A stretch of 64,000 bases of DNA, taken from positions 186,001-250,000 of the forward strand of contig NZ_JAPUBT010000006.1 of the NCBI RefSeq assembly GCF_030397665.1, in the 5' to 3' direction. The translations under genes were made by a program, and so were the position numbers. Position 1 is the stretch's first letter; the number at the start of each line of letters is the position of its first letter. This DNA comes from Janthinobacterium sp. SUN073. GTDB taxonomy: Bacteria; Pseudomonadota; Gammaproteobacteria; Burkholderiales; Burkholderiaceae_D. The notes below the pieces were generated by a model that saw only the letters and a list, made by a program, of their open reading frames with translations, made no database searches and was not told the DNA's origin. Of this stretch, positions 43,391 through 52,425 are shown piece after piece.

Positions 43391-44776
43391 TCAGGCGGGC
43401 GCCGGTTTGCCACCCTGCCGCCGGCGCCGGCCCGCCGGCCCGGGCGCTGCCTGCGCATTCCTGGCCCAGCGCGCCAATTGCCGATGCGCAGCGATCACGC
43501 CCGCCTCGGCATCGGATTGCACGGGCACGGCGGCAACGGCAGCCATCTCGCCGGCCTGCTCCAGCGGGGCGAAGTCGTGCGCCCGCACATCCGCTTTCCA
43601 TGCGGCCCGCTGCGCTGGCACCGTAGCGGGCACGGCCGGCGCCGCGCGCGGCTGCGCCAGGGTCAGCACGGCGCCCAGGCCGCTGGCGGACGCCACGCGC
43701 GCGCCCATCTGGGGCAAGCCGCCATCGGCGGCGCGGCAAAAGCGCTGCAGGATGGTTTTGATGATCGACGTGTGATCGACTACCTCGTGGCTGACGCTGC
43801 CCGGCGCGATCAGCGGCGACACCAGCAGCATGGGCACGCGCACGCCGTACTGGCGAAACGCGGGGTCGTCGTCGGCGGCGGCGGGCGGAGGCACATGGTC
43901 GAAAAAGCCGCCATGCTCGTCATAACTGAGGATCAGCAAGGTGCGCGGCCAGGCGGGACCGCGCGACAGGGCCTGGTAAACCTGCGCCACCAGCGCCTGG
44001 CCGGCGCGGATATCGGCCGGCGGGTGGTCGTCATTCTCAAAAAAATGCGGATCTATCCAGCTGACCGAGGGCAAGGTACCCGCCAGTGCATCGCCGATGA
44101 AGCCATAACGGCGCCCGCTGGAGCCGAAGGGCTCATACCACTCGGACGAGCGGTAATGATCGTCGCTGAAGGCCAAACTCCAGGGTTTCCAGGCGGAATA
44201 GAATTTCCAGCCGACCTGGGCCCGGTCCAGGTGGCGCACGAAGGACTTGTTCGCGTACAGGGGCACGCGCTTGCTGTCACGGCTGCCGGCCGCCTTGCCG
44301 CTGATGGCATACAGGCGGTTGGGCCAGGTGGCGCCCGGCACGGAACTGTAGCAGCGGTCGCAGACGCAAAACTGTTGCGCCAGGAAATCATACATGGGCA
44401 AATCGGCCGCATTGTAGTAACCCATCACCAGGTCGATGTCAGGGTCGCCCGGATGCGTTTGCGCATAGTCGTCGACGAAGCCGCCGTTATTGTTTTGCAA
44501 TTGCTGCGCCACCGACAGGCCCGTATGCGACGGGTCTTGCTGCGGGCCGAAGGCCGTGCGCCGCAAATGGTGCACAGGATACGTCACGCCCGCATGGACG
44601 TTGGCATGACTGGCCTGCAAGCCGTCGATGTCGGTGCGCCCCCCTTCCAGGCTCAGGTAGCCCAGCATGTGGTCGAACGAGCGGTTTTCCATCATCAACA
44701 CGACGATATGCTCGATGCGCGCCAGGTTTTCCGGCGCATCCGCATCAAGCACACCCTCATCGGCAGCAGCAATCAT
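43391..44776 (-). CDS. Phosphoesterase of the phospholipase C/acid phosphatase family
   Basis: 461 residues from the ATG at 44776 (GGGAG 5 bases upstream). The N-terminal IEHIVVLMMENRSFDHMLGY, DRCYSSVPGATWPNR, WIDPHFFENDDHPP and LILSYDEHGGFFDHV match the phosphoesterase family PF04185 with its metal and nucleophile residues (Asn-Arg-Ser in ENRSF). No signal peptide is evident, which is unusual as many members are exported. The C-terminus is basic (RRRRQGGK). It may cleave phospholipids or phosphate esters. Confidence 0.85.
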   Translation of the reverse strand: MIAAADEGVLDADAPENLARIEHIVVLMMENRSFDHMLGYLSLEGGRTDIDGLQASHANVHAGVTYPVHHLRRTAFGPQQDPSHTGLSVAQQLQNNNGGFVDDYAQTHPGDPDIDLVMGYYNAADLPMYDFLAQQFCVCDRCYSSVPGATWPNRLYAISGKAAGSRDSKRVPLYANKSFVRHLDRAQVGWKFYSAWKPWSLAFSDDHYRSSEWYEPFGSSGRRYGFIGDALAGTLPSVSWIDPHFFENDDHPPADIRAGQALVAQVYQALSRGPAWPRTLLILSYDEHGGFFDHVPPPAAADDDPAFRQYGVRVPMLLVSPLIAPGSVSHEVVDHTSIIKTILQRFCRAADGGLPQMGARVASASGLGAVLTLAQPRAAPAVPATVPAQRAAWKADVRAHDFAPLEQAGEMAAVAAVPVQSDAEAGVIAAHRQLARWARNAQAAPGPAGRRRRQGGKPAPA

Positions 44777-44876
44777 GGGAACTCCCCGGCCGCGCACACG
44801 GGCGCAGCGACCCTGGTTCGACCAGGCCAGGCCAGGTTGGTTCAGCTATGGTGGCCCGGCCTTGATGCACAACAAG

Positions 44877-45566
44877 TCAATACGGCACGCGGTAGCGGTA
44901 GCCCTTGAAACTGAAGATGGCCGCCTTCGGCTGCAACTTTTCCAGCACCAGGCCGGGCGCCAGCTCTTCGCCCTCGTGGCGCAGCACCTTGTCGATCAGC
45001 AACAGACGGTCGGCCGGATTCTTCGAATAGATATAGCCGCCGATGGCAATGGCGGGGATTTGCCGTTGTATCGGCTCGGGCAGGTCGCGCATGCCGGGTA
45101 CGCTTTCCTCGGCGGCGGGCGTGGGCGGCACTGCAGGCGCCGGGGCCGCAACGGGCGGCGACACGACCTGGCCGGGCGTCTCCTGCTTCGGTTCCGCCAC
45201 GGGCCTGGCATGGTGCACGGGCGCGGCGGTGGCCGCTGGCGGCACGGAGGCCGCCACAGGCGCGGGTGCGACCGCCGCTGGCGGGGCAGCCACGGGCAAG
45301 GGAGCGGGCACGGCCTGGGCCAGCACGGCTGGCACGACAGCAGCGGCCGCAGGCGCCGCCGCGTCCGCCTGCCAAGGCTGCCACAGCAGCAGTGCGGCAG
45401 CCACGGCCACGGCGACGCCGCCCAGCGCCAGCCACACGGGGGTGCGCCGCGCAGAAGCGGACGCTGCGCCATCATGCAACTGCACTTGCGGTGCGTGGAT
45501 CGACGGCAACTCGCCCAGTTGGCGCTCGGCCTGCGATTTTTTCAATGCTTCAAGTATGTAGGACAT
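44877..45566 (-). CDS. gspB: General secretion pathway protein GspB
   Basis: 229 residues. The N-terminal MSYILEALKKSQAERQLGE, one membrane segment (TPVWLALGGVAVAVAAALL), an Ala/Pro-rich periplasmic spacer and a C-terminal domain (IAIGGYIYSKNPADRLLLID and VLEKLQPKAAIFSFKGYR) are the GspB architecture. With GspA it guides the type II secretion secretin through peptidoglycan. It begins one base after the gspA stop. The rest of the gsp operon is not in this window. Confidence 0.9.
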   Translation of the reverse strand: MSYILEALKKSQAERQLGELPSIHAPQVQLHDGAASASARRTPVWLALGGVAVAVAAALLLWQPWQADAAAPAAAAVVPAVLAQAVPAPLPVAAPPAAVAPAPVAASVPPAATAAPVHHARPVAEPKQETPGQVVSPPVAAPAPAVPPTPAAEESVPGMRDLPEPIQRQIPAIAIGGYIYSKNPADRLLLIDKVLRHEGEELAPGLVLEKLQPKAAIFSFKGYRYRVPY

Positions 45567-45567
45567 C

Positions 45568-47199
45568 TTATTTCCCCGCCACCATCGCCGTCGCAGCGGG
45601 TGCTGCCACGGCAGGAGCTGCGCTGCTCAGGCGCGGCTCCGCGTTGTCACCCAGTTGCCTCAGGCGTATGTACGTTTTCGGACCCGCCAGGCCATCGGCC
45701 CGCAGGTTCTGGCTCTGCTGGAAAGCACGCAGCTGGCCTTGCATCTCGGCATCGAGCGGCAGATTGGCGGCCGGCGCCGGCAAGCCACGCTGCTGCGCCA
45801 GGCGCCGCGCCAGCCAGTCCACGTCGGCGCCGCGGGCACCCAGCGGCACTTCGTCGCGCCAGCTGCGCGGGGCGCGCCAGAAGGTCGTGAAACTGCCATC
45901 GCTGCGTTGCGCCAGCTGGGCCAGGGGCAGGCTGTGTGGTTTGCCATCAAGCATCAAGGTGGCCGTCTCGCCCTGCAAGCGCGTCAGCAGCGCCAGCTGT
46001 TCCCTACCCTCCCCGTCGCGCAGGGCCAGCATGGCGGGCGTATCCAGCACGCGCAGTTCGGCGATGCCGCCCCGGCTGTGCAGGCAGCGCAGGCCGGCGC
46101 GGGCGCCCGCCTGGCAAGCGTCGCCGGCCGGCAACTGCTCGCCCCACAGGGCGGCCAGCTGGCGCAGCATGGCGTTGCGGTCCAGCACCTTGGCGGGCGC
46201 GGCGGCGGCGGCCACCACGGGGGAGGCGGCCGGCACGGAGACGGCCACGGCAGGTGCAGCGGGCACGGCGGACGAGGACGGGGACGGCATGAAATGCCAG
46301 GCCAGCGCAGCCGTCACCAGCGCACCGGCCAGCACGCCACCGGCCACGTGCGGCCAGCGCAAGCCCCGTCCGGGAGCCGGCTTGCCCTCTTCGGCAAACA
46401 CTTCCTCGGCGGCACGGCGCAATATCTGGCGCGTCACCTGCGGCTGGTTTTCCACGTAGGCGCCCAGCAGCGCGCGGTCGCACAACAGGTTGATGCGGCG
46501 CGGCACTCCCTTGCTCAAGGCATGGATCTGCGCCATCAGGCGCGGTGCGAACGGCGTCTGCGCCGTGCTGCCCGCCACGGCCAGGCGGTGGCGGACATAG
46601 CTGGCCGTTTCCTCGGCCGTCAGCGAGCCCAGGTGATAGCGGGCAATCACGCGCTGCGCCAGCTGTTCCAGCTCGGGCCGGGCCAGCATGGCGCGCAATT
46701 CCGGCTGACCGATCAGGATGATCTGCAGCAGCTTGCGCTCGCTCGTCTCCAGGTTGGTCAGCAAACGCAGCTGCTCCAGCACGGCGGTGGACAGGTTTTG
46801 CGCTTCGTCAATGATCAGCACATTGTTCTTGCCCTGCGCATGGCTGGCCAGCAAATGCGCATTGATGGCGTCGACATAGCCTTTCACGCTGGCCACGCCG
46901 GGCGCCACGGCGATGCGGAATTCCTCGCAGATCGACAGCAGCAATTCTTCGACGGACAGTTTCGGATTGAAGATATAGGCGAGCTGGCAATTGTCCGGAA
47001 TCTGTTCCATGAAGCAGCGGCACACGGTGGTCTTGCCGGCGCCGATTTCTCCCGTCAGCAGCACGAAGCCGCCGCCGCTGCCCACGCCATACAGCAAGTG
47101 CGCCAGCGCTTCGCGGTGGCGTTCGCTCATGAACAGGTAGCGCGGATCGGGGGCGATCGAAAACGGCGATTGCTTGAGCTGGAAATAATGCGTGTACAT
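45568..47199 (-). CDS. gspA: General secretion pathway ATPase GspA (ExeA)
   Basis: 543 residues. A cytosolic AAA ATPase (Walker A GEIGAGKTT near 50, Walker B NNVLIIDEAQN) covers the first 270 residues, followed by one membrane segment (VAGGVLAGALVTAALAWHF) and a periplasmic part ending in a peptidoglycan-binding domain (QGQLRAFQQSQNLRADGLAG). ExeA-type proteins bind peptidoglycan and form a complex with GspB for secretin assembly. The two genes form an operon. Confidence 0.93.
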   Translation of the reverse strand: MYTHYFQLKQSPFSIAPDPRYLFMSERHREALAHLLYGVGSGGGFVLLTGEIGAGKTTVCRCFMEQIPDNCQLAYIFNPKLSVEELLLSICEEFRIAVAPGVASVKGYVDAINAHLLASHAQGKNNVLIIDEAQNLSTAVLEQLRLLTNLETSERKLLQIILIGQPELRAMLARPELEQLAQRVIARYHLGSLTAEETASYVRHRLAVAGSTAQTPFAPRLMAQIHALSKGVPRRINLLCDRALLGAYVENQPQVTRQILRRAAEEVFAEEGKPAPGRGLRWPHVAGGVLAGALVTAALAWHFMPSPSSSAVPAAPAVAVSVPAASPVVAAAAAPAKVLDRNAMLRQLAALWGEQLPAGDACQAGARAGLRCLHSRGGIAELRVLDTPAMLALRDGEGREQLALLTRLQGETATLMLDGKPHSLPLAQLAQRSDGSFTTFWRAPRSWRDEVPLGARGADVDWLARRLAQQRGLPAPAANLPLDAEMQGQLRAFQQSQNLRADGLAGPKTYIRLRQLGDNAEPRLSSAAPAVAAPAATAMVAGK

Positions 47200-47250
47200 G
47201 GAGACCCTGCAGATGAAACGATCAAAATGCGCGGCGGCAAGCCGAACCCC

Positions 47251-47775
47251 TCAGCGGGTGCGGGCGGGCGGCAACGGCTTGTATTTGGCGCAATACACTT
47301 TCGCCTTGCTACGGAAGTAGACGATTTTACTGCCAGGCACGGAACCACGGACAGGGAAGGCGGAATTGTCGAGTTTATTGAAACGCAGGCCCGAGGCGCT
47401 GCGGATGGCCGGTTCCAGCTTTTCCGGCGTCGAATCCGCCACCACGCCCATGAAGACGAGGGGGCTCGTGTCGTCACTGACGATCACGTCGGTAACGGGT
47501 GCGCCCCACAAGGTGGCGTCCGTGCGGAACCAGTAGGCGCCGCCTTCATGCTTGTAGGCGGGGCCGAAAGCCGTCAGCAAATAGGCATAGAAGGCCTTGT
47601 TGTCGATCTGGTCGATGCACAGCACGGCATTGCCCACCACTTGCCCGAACGTGGACGGCGCTGCCTTTTGCTGCGCCAGCACGCCGGACACGGGGACACC
47701 GAAGGCCAGCAAGGCGAACGCCGCCAGCAAGGCCGGCGCACGCCAGGGGCGCATCAATGAACGGCGCACGCGCAT
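47251..47775 (-). CDS. Secreted protein of unknown function
   Basis: About 174 residues from the ATG at 47775 (or 167 from the ATG at 47754); the longer open frame upstream is read as antisense of the lysine-rich gene and is not used. A signal peptide ends near GVLAQQK. The mature part (GNAVLCIDQIDNKAFYAYLL, HEGGAYWFRTDATLWG, IVYFRSKAKVYCAKYKPL) has two cysteines and a mixed pattern. I cannot name the family. It lies 50 bases upstream of gspA on the same strand. Confidence 0.65.
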   Translation of the reverse strand: MRVRRSLMRPWRAPALLAAFALLAFGVPVSGVLAQQKAAPSTFGQVVGNAVLCIDQIDNKAFYAYLLTAFGPAYKHEGGAYWFRTDATLWGAPVTDVIVSDDTSPLVFMGVVADSTPEKLEPAIRSASGLRFNKLDNSAFPVRGSVPGSKIVYFRSKAKVYCAKYKPLPPARTR

Positions 47776-47777
47776 GA

Positions 47778-47885
47778 TCAGCGCTTGCGCTCTTCTTTCT
47801 TGACCTTCTTGGCTTCCTTCTTTTCCTTCATGCTCTTGGCCGGTTCCTTCTTGGCTTCTTTCTTGCTGTCCTGTGCCTTGCTCAT
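47778..47885 (-). CDS. Lysine-rich 35-residue protein
   Basis: A very short gene. GGAG precedes ATG 47885 by 7 bases; an ATG at 47888 is also possible. The product starts MSKAQDSKKEAKKEPAK and continues with KEKKEAKK and VKKEERKR: about 40% Lys. It ends directly before the start of the secreted protein gene. Its features suit a nucleic-acid-binding peptide or a ribosome-associated factor. Function is unknown. Confidence 0.5.
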   Translation of the reverse strand: MSKAQDSKKEAKKEPAKSMKEKKEAKKVKKEERKR

Positions 47886-47952
47886 CATCTACTCCATGCT
47901 TGGGCGAAAATGCCTGGGCCATTATGACACTCCCCCATGAAAATGCCACCCG

Positions 47953-47983
47953 AAAAGCAAAACGGCCGCACAAGGCGGCCGTT
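47953..47983 (-). terminator. Rho-independent terminator
   Basis: AACGGCCGC (47961-47969) and GCGGCCGTT (47975-47983) form a 9-bp stem; on the minus strand it is followed by TTTTGCTTTTC. It ends the next upstream gene (48006-48293). Confidence 0.75.
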
Positions 47984-48005
47984 CCGGTCAGGCATCAGCG
48001 CACAC

Positions 48006-48293
48006 TCAGTGCAGGCACAGGCGGCGGCGCGTCTTTTCGATCAGCTCCGCATCGTAGGGATACAGGTTCTCGATAAAGAACAATTCCGTTTCCGCTTCAT
48101 CTTCCAGGCACATTTCGAGCATGACCGGGCCATCGCTTTCACGGCCCAGGAAATCCTTCGGCCAGCGGTTCTTGCGGTGCGTGCGCATCATTTCCATGCC
48201 CAGCTTGGCCAGCGGCGCCGACACGCCGGCGGCCAGCGCCTCTTGCTGCCAGTCGTCCCAGTACTCGCTCTTTGCTGCCTTGTCGTTCATCAT
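48006..48293 (-). CDS. Unknown acidic protein (about 95 aa)
   Basis: The start is one of two adjacent ATG codons (48293, 48290) after GGAAGAG. The protein (AAKSEYWDDWQQEALAAG, MEMMRTHRKNRWPKDFLG, then an acidic strand LEMCLEDEAETELFF) has no signal or membrane segment. Family not recognised. A terminator follows its stop. Confidence 0.6.
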   Translation of the reverse strand: MMNDKAAKSEYWDDWQQEALAAGVSAPLAKLGMEMMRTHRKNRWPKDFLGRESDGPVMLEMCLEDEAETELFFIENLYPYDAELIEKTRRRLCLH

Positions 48294-48425
48294 GCTCTTC
48301 CAACTCAGGTGTAAAAGGCGGACTTTACTCTTCATGGCGTCCCTTGCCAAGCATGCATACAAGCAATAGCGCAACACCAGACATAGACCAGTCTGAAAAA
48401 ATTGGCATTAAACAAGGCCAATTTC

Positions 48426-48528
48426 AATACCATTCATCAAACACAAAAATGCCTTTATTAACAGCAACTTGCAATCACCGCCTCGGGCATGGCACGGCAT
48501 CGAACAAGGCATTTGTTAATACCACTTA
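48426..48528 (+). promoter_or_regulatory. Candidate GntR/NagR operator repeats upstream of the nag cluster
   Basis: AATACCATT (48426-48434) and AATACCACT (48518-48526) are direct repeats about 92 bases apart; the second ends 10 bases before the -35 box. ATACCA-type half-sites are like those of GntR-family NagR/NagQ regulators. The cluster's own GntR gene is second in the operon. Confidence 0.45.
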
Positions 48529-48536
48529 AATACCTG

Positions 48537-48565
48537 TTGACAAGCCATCGAGGCGACAATATAGT
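48537..48565 (+). promoter_or_regulatory. Near-consensus sigma-70 promoter of the nag cluster
   Basis: TTGACA (48537-48542), a 17-base spacer, then TATAGT (48560-48565). The predicted start gives a leader of about 65 bases before the kinase ATG at 48638. It is one of the strongest promoters in the window. Confidence 0.8.
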
Positions 48566-48637
48566 GCCTTCAGCTTTTTCGCCGCCCGACAAAAAAAACC
48601 AGACAGGCGCAATCAACCAAACGCGGGACTGCATAAC

Positions 48638-49510
48638 ATGATCGAATACATAATCGGCGTCGACGGCGGGGGCAGCGGCACCCGCGTACGCCTGGCGCGC
48701 CTCGATGGCCAGGAACTGGCGCAGGGACAAAGCGGCCCTTCCGGTCTGATGCACGGCATCGAGCGTGCCTGGACGTCCGTGGCACATGCCGTCACCCTGG
48801 CCTTCCGCGCCGCCGGCCTGGAACAGCCGTCGCTGCAGCGCATGGCCATCGGCCTGGGCCTGGCCGGCGTGCACAACAAGCAATGGGCCGCCAGCTTTGT
48901 CGAACACAATCCCGGCTATGCCTTGGTGGCACTCGAATCGGATGCCCTGACCACCCTGCTGGGCGCGCACGCGGGCCAGCCGGGCGTCATCGTTGCCATC
49001 GGCACCGGCAGCGTGGGCGAAGTACTGCACGCGGACGGCAGCCGCCACGAAGTGGGCGGCTGGGGCTTTCCCTCCGGCGACGAAGCGGGCGGCGCCTGGA
49101 TCGGCATGCGCGCCATCAACCACGCGCAGCAGGTGGTCGACGGGCGCGTGCCCGGCAGCGCCTTCGCCACGGCCGTCATCGACGCTTGCGGCGGCCAGCG
49201 CAACGCCATGCAAGTGTGGCTGGCCGCCGCCAGCCAGACCAACTTCGCGCAACTGGCGCGGCTGGTGCTCGAACATGCGGCCAGCAACGTGGTGGCGCGC
49301 ACCATCCTGAGCGACGCGGGCCAGCAGATCGCCCTCATCGCCAGGGCGCTCGACCCGGCCGGCACCTTGCCCGTGGCCCTGTGCGGCGGCCTGGCGGCGC
49401 CCTTGTCTGGCTACCTGCCGGCGGCACTGTTGCAACTGGTCGTGCCGGCACAGGGCGACTCGGCCGCAGGCGGCCTGCGCCTGATCAGCAAGCACTTGCA
49501 GGAGCAATGA
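48638..49510 (+). CDS. BadF/BadG-type N-acetylglucosamine (glucosamine) kinase
   Basis: 290 residues. Phosphate-1 motif IIGVDGGGSGTRVRLA, a central region with GIGTGSVGEV and GWGFPSGDEAGGAWIGM, and the adenosine motif LCGGLAAPL identify the ASKHA kinase group that includes glucosamine and GlcNAc kinases. It should phosphorylate imported GlcNAc at C6 in the cytosol, which makes sense because no PTS is present. It is the first gene of the cluster; the GntR gene overlaps its stop. Confidence 0.85.
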   Translation: MIEYIIGVDGGGSGTRVRLARLDGQELAQGQSGPSGLMHGIERAWTSVAHAVTLAFRAAGLEQPSLQRMAIGLGLAGVHNKQWAASFVEHNPGYALVALESDALTTLLGAHAGQPGVIVAIGTGSVGEVLHADGSRHEVGGWGFPSGDEAGGAWIGMRAINHAQQVVDGRVPGSAFATAVIDACGGQRNAMQVWLAAASQTNFAQLARLVLEHAASNVVARTILSDAGQQIALIARALDPAGTLPVALCGGLAAPLSGYLPAALLQLVVPAQGDSAAGGLRLISKHLQEQ

Positions 49511-49512
49511 CC

Positions 49513-50247
49513 ATGCTGACCAAACTGTCCGCCTTCAAACCGAATCCCGCCAGCGACACGCCGCTCTACATGCAGCTGGCGAACATGCTGTCGGACGGCA
49601 TCGCCAGCGGCGACTGGCGCGCCAACCAGGCCTTGCCCTCCGAGCGCGTGCTGTCGGACATCCTGGAAATCTCGCGCGTCACGGCGCGCAAAGCCATCGA
49701 CATGCTGTGCGACCGGGGCATGCTGACGCGCAGGCGCGGCTCGGGCACCTACATCACGCCCAAGCTGGAGCAGCCGCTGTCGCGCCTGACGAGCTTTTCG
49801 GAAGAATTGCGCCAGCGGGGCTTCACGGCCGGCTCGCGCTGGCTGCAGCGCGATATCGGCGCGGCGGCGCCGCTGGAACTGCTGTCGCTGGGCCTGTCGC
49901 CGCACATGCCGGTGGCGCGTTTGCGCCGTTTGCGCACGGCCGACGAAGTGGTGATGGCGATCGAGACGACCACCATCCCCGCGCTGTACATGCCGGACCC
50001 GCAGCAGGTGACCGATTCGCTGTACGGCTACCTGGAGTCGCGCGGCACCATCCCGATGCGCGCGCTGCAGCATATCCGCGCCGTCAACGCCACGGCGGAA
50101 CAGGCCAAGCTGGCCAATATCAAGACGGGTGAAGCCATGCTGCACATCACCCGTGTCAGTTATCTCGACAACGGCGCAGCGGTGGAACTGACCCACTCGT
50201 ATTGCCGCAGTGATTATTATGAATTCGTAGCGGAGTCGCGCAGATGA
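49513..50247 (+). CDS. nagR: GntR-family regulator (NagR/NagQ-like)
   Basis: 244 residues from the ATG at 49513 (AGGAG 8 bases upstream); an ATG at 49507 lies too close to it. The winged helix (YMQLANMLSDGIASGDW, LPSERVLSDILEISRVTARK) precedes a UTRA effector domain (LSRLTSFSEELRQRGF, YGYLESRGTIP, THSYCRSDYYEF). HutC-type GntR regulators of this kind sense GlcNAc-6-P or GlcN-6-P and repress nag genes. Its stop overlaps nagA by ATGA. Confidence 0.87.
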   Translation: MLTKLSAFKPNPASDTPLYMQLANMLSDGIASGDWRANQALPSERVLSDILEISRVTARKAIDMLCDRGMLTRRRGSGTYITPKLEQPLSRLTSFSEELRQRGFTAGSRWLQRDIGAAAPLELLSLGLSPHMPVARLRRLRTADEVVMAIETTTIPALYMPDPQQVTDSLYGYLESRGTIPMRALQHIRAVNATAEQAKLANIKTGEAMLHITRVSYLDNGAAVELTHSYCRSDYYEFVAESRR

Positions 50248-51356
50248 GCAGCACTATCAAAGGCAATATCCTTACCCCCGGCGGCTGGATCCACGGCGCC
50301 ATCGCCTTCGGCGAGCGCGTCGACAGCATCACGGGCGATTCCCTCCACCCGTCGACCAATAACGACGACTATATCTTGCCCGGCTTTATCGACCTGCACG
50401 TGCATGGCGGCGCCGGCAAGGACATCATGGAAGGCGGCGAAGCCGTCTACACCATCGCGGCCATCCATGCGCGCCACGGCACCACCAGCCTTCTGGCCAC
50501 CACCATGACGGCGCCGCCGGAAGATATCGACGTGGCCCTGACGGCCATCGGCATCGCCGCCAACCACCGCCGCCCGAACACGGCGCGCGTGCTGGGCGCC
50601 CACCTGGAAGGCCCGTACATCAATTCCGGCAAGCTCGGGGCGCAGCCGAACTACGCGCGCGCAGCCACCCTGGCCGAAATCGAACGCCTGCAAACCCTGG
50701 CCAAACTGCGCGTCATTACCGTGGCGCCGGAAATCGCCGGCCACCTGGATCTGGTGCGCGCCCTGGCCGACGCCGGCGTGCGCGTGCAGATCGGCCATAC
50801 GCTGGGTTCCTATGAAGATGGCGTGGCCGCGCTGGAACATGGCGCCATGGGCTTCACGCACCTGTTCAACGCCATGAGCGGCCTGCACCACCGCGAGCCG
50901 GGCATGGTCGGCGCCGCCCTGGCGCACGCCGAATACGCGGAACTGATCCCCGACCTGCTGCACGTGCACCCGGGCGCCATCAAGGTGGCCCTGCGCGCCA
51001 TCCCGCGCCTGTACTGCGTCACCGATTCGACCGCCGCCACCGGCATGCCGGACGGCGAATACATGCTGGGCCGCCACGCCGTGCAGAAATGCATGGGCGG
51101 CGTGCGCCTGCCCGACGGCACGCTGGCGGGCAGCACCCTGACCCTGGACCAGGCGCTGCGCAATCTGGTGGGACTGGGACTGGACCTGGCCGACGCGTCC
51201 AAGCGCGTGTCGACCAATGCCGCCGATTACCTGGGCCTGGAAGAACGCGGCCGGCTGGCCCCCGGCACTTACGCCGATCTGGTGGTACTCGATCGCGATC
51301 TCAAACTCAAAGCTGTGTATATAGAAGGAGAAATCTGTGACCTCAATGATGCTTAA
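50244..51356 (+). CDS. nagA: N-acetylglucosamine-6-phosphate deacetylase
   Basis: 370 residues. Amidohydrolase motifs: PGFIDLHVHGGAGKD, GAHLEGPYI, the His ligands in QIGHTLGS and THLFNAMSG, and the catalytic Asp in CVTDSTAATGMP. It removes acetate from GlcNAc-6-P to give GlcN-6-P. The next gene starts inside its 3' end (20-base overlap). Confidence 0.95.
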   Translation: MSSTIKGNILTPGGWIHGAIAFGERVDSITGDSLHPSTNNDDYILPGFIDLHVHGGAGKDIMEGGEAVYTIAAIHARHGTTSLLATTMTAPPEDIDVALTAIGIAANHRRPNTARVLGAHLEGPYINSGKLGAQPNYARAATLAEIERLQTLAKLRVITVAPEIAGHLDLVRALADAGVRVQIGHTLGSYEDGVAALEHGAMGFTHLFNAMSGLHHREPGMVGAALAHAEYAELIPDLLHVHPGAIKVALRAIPRLYCVTDSTAATGMPDGEYMLGRHAVQKCMGGVRLPDGTLAGSTLTLDQALRNLVGLGLDLADASKRVSTNAADYLGLEERGRLAPGTYADLVVLDRDLKLKAVYIEGEICDLNDA

Positions 51357-52359
51357 AGAAGCCATTTCCGCCGCCGAATGCGTCGCCCTGCAACTGGCCA
51401 GCGATACGGAACGCTACGCGGAACTGGGCCGCAAATTGAGGAGCACCTCGTTCTCGACCGCGCTGACCATCGCGCGCGGCAGCTCGGACCACGCCTGCAA
51501 CTACGTCGCCTACCTGATCATGGCGCGCCTGGGCCGCGTCGTCGCCTCGCTGCCGATGTCGCTGGTGACCCTGAACAAGTCGCCGCTGGTGACGCGCGAT
51601 ACGCTGGCCATCTCGATCTCGCAATCGGGCCAGAGCCCGGACGTGGTCGAACCAATCCGCTACTTCCGCGACGGCGGCGCCACCACCGTGGCCCTCGTCA
51701 ACGACATCGATTCGCCGCTGGCGCACGCCGCCGAATGGGCCATGCCCCTGCGCGCCGGCAAGGAACAAAGCGTCGCCGCCACCAAGAGCTTCATCACCAG
51801 CCTGGTCGCCGGTGCGCGCTTGGTGGCCCAGTGGCAGAACGATCCTGAGCTGCAGGCGGGCCTGGAAGCGTTGCCCGAAGCGCTGCTCGAAGCGACCCGC
51901 GTCGACTGGTCGCCGGCGATTGACGTGCTGGCGCCGGCGCGCAACATCATGGTCGTGGGGCGCGGCATCAGCTTCCCCGTGGCGCTGGAAGCGGCACTGA
52001 AATTCAAGGAAACCTCGGCCCTGCAGGCGGAAGCGTTCAGCGGCGCCGAAATCAAGCATGGCCCGATGGCCCTGATCGAAGACGGCTACCCGCTGCTGAT
52101 TTTTGCCACGCGCGGCCCAACGCAAGCCGGCCTGCTGCAACTGGCAACAGAGATGCGCGGCCGTGGCGCCAAGGTCTTGCTGGCGGCGCCCGCCGACGTG
52201 GCCGAGCGCGACCTGACCCTGCCCGTGGCGGCCACGCCGGATCTCGATCCGATCGTCGCCATCCAGTCCTTCTACGTGATGGCGGCAAAACTGTCGGCCG
52301 CGCGCGGCATGGACCCGGATGCGCCGCGCCACCTGAGCAAAGTAACAAAAACAAACTAA
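51337..52359 (+). CDS. SIS-type glucosamine-6-phosphate deaminase (NagB-II)
   Basis: 340 residues starting with GTG 51337 (GGAG about 6 bases upstream), within the nagA 3' end. Two SIS domains: TALTIARGSSDHACNY, ISISQSGQSPDVVEP, AATKSFITSLVAGARL, NIMVVGRGISFPVALEA and SGAEIKHGPMALIEDGY. It resembles the isomerase half of GlmS without the glutaminase domain, as in NagB-II deaminases that replace classic NagB. It converts GlcN-6-P to fructose-6-P plus ammonia. Confidence 0.9.
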   Translation: MTSMMLKEAISAAECVALQLASDTERYAELGRKLRSTSFSTALTIARGSSDHACNYVAYLIMARLGRVVASLPMSLVTLNKSPLVTRDTLAISISQSGQSPDVVEPIRYFRDGGATTVALVNDIDSPLAHAAEWAMPLRAGKEQSVAATKSFITSLVAGARLVAQWQNDPELQAGLEALPEALLEATRVDWSPAIDVLAPARNIMVVGRGISFPVALEAALKFKETSALQAEAFSGAEIKHGPMALIEDGYPLLIFATRGPTQAGLLQLATEMRGRGAKVLLAAPADVAERDLTLPVAATPDLDPIVAIQSFYVMAAKLSAARGMDPDAPRHLSKVTKTN

Positions 52360-52398
52360 GCAACAAGTAGTAACTTACCCCCCCCAAAGGCAGAGACG

Positions 52399-52425
52399 GG
52401 GGTCGGACCCTGAGGGTCCGACCCC
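52399..52425. repeat. Intercistronic 12-bp hairpin, REP-like
   Basis: GGGGTCGGACCC (52399-52410), loop TGA, GGGTCCGACCCC (52414-52425). It lies between the deaminase and the solute-binding protein gene. GGGGTCAG follows at 52435-52442. It may protect the upstream RNA or set the level of binding protein. Related to the element at 24085-24096. Confidence 0.65.
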
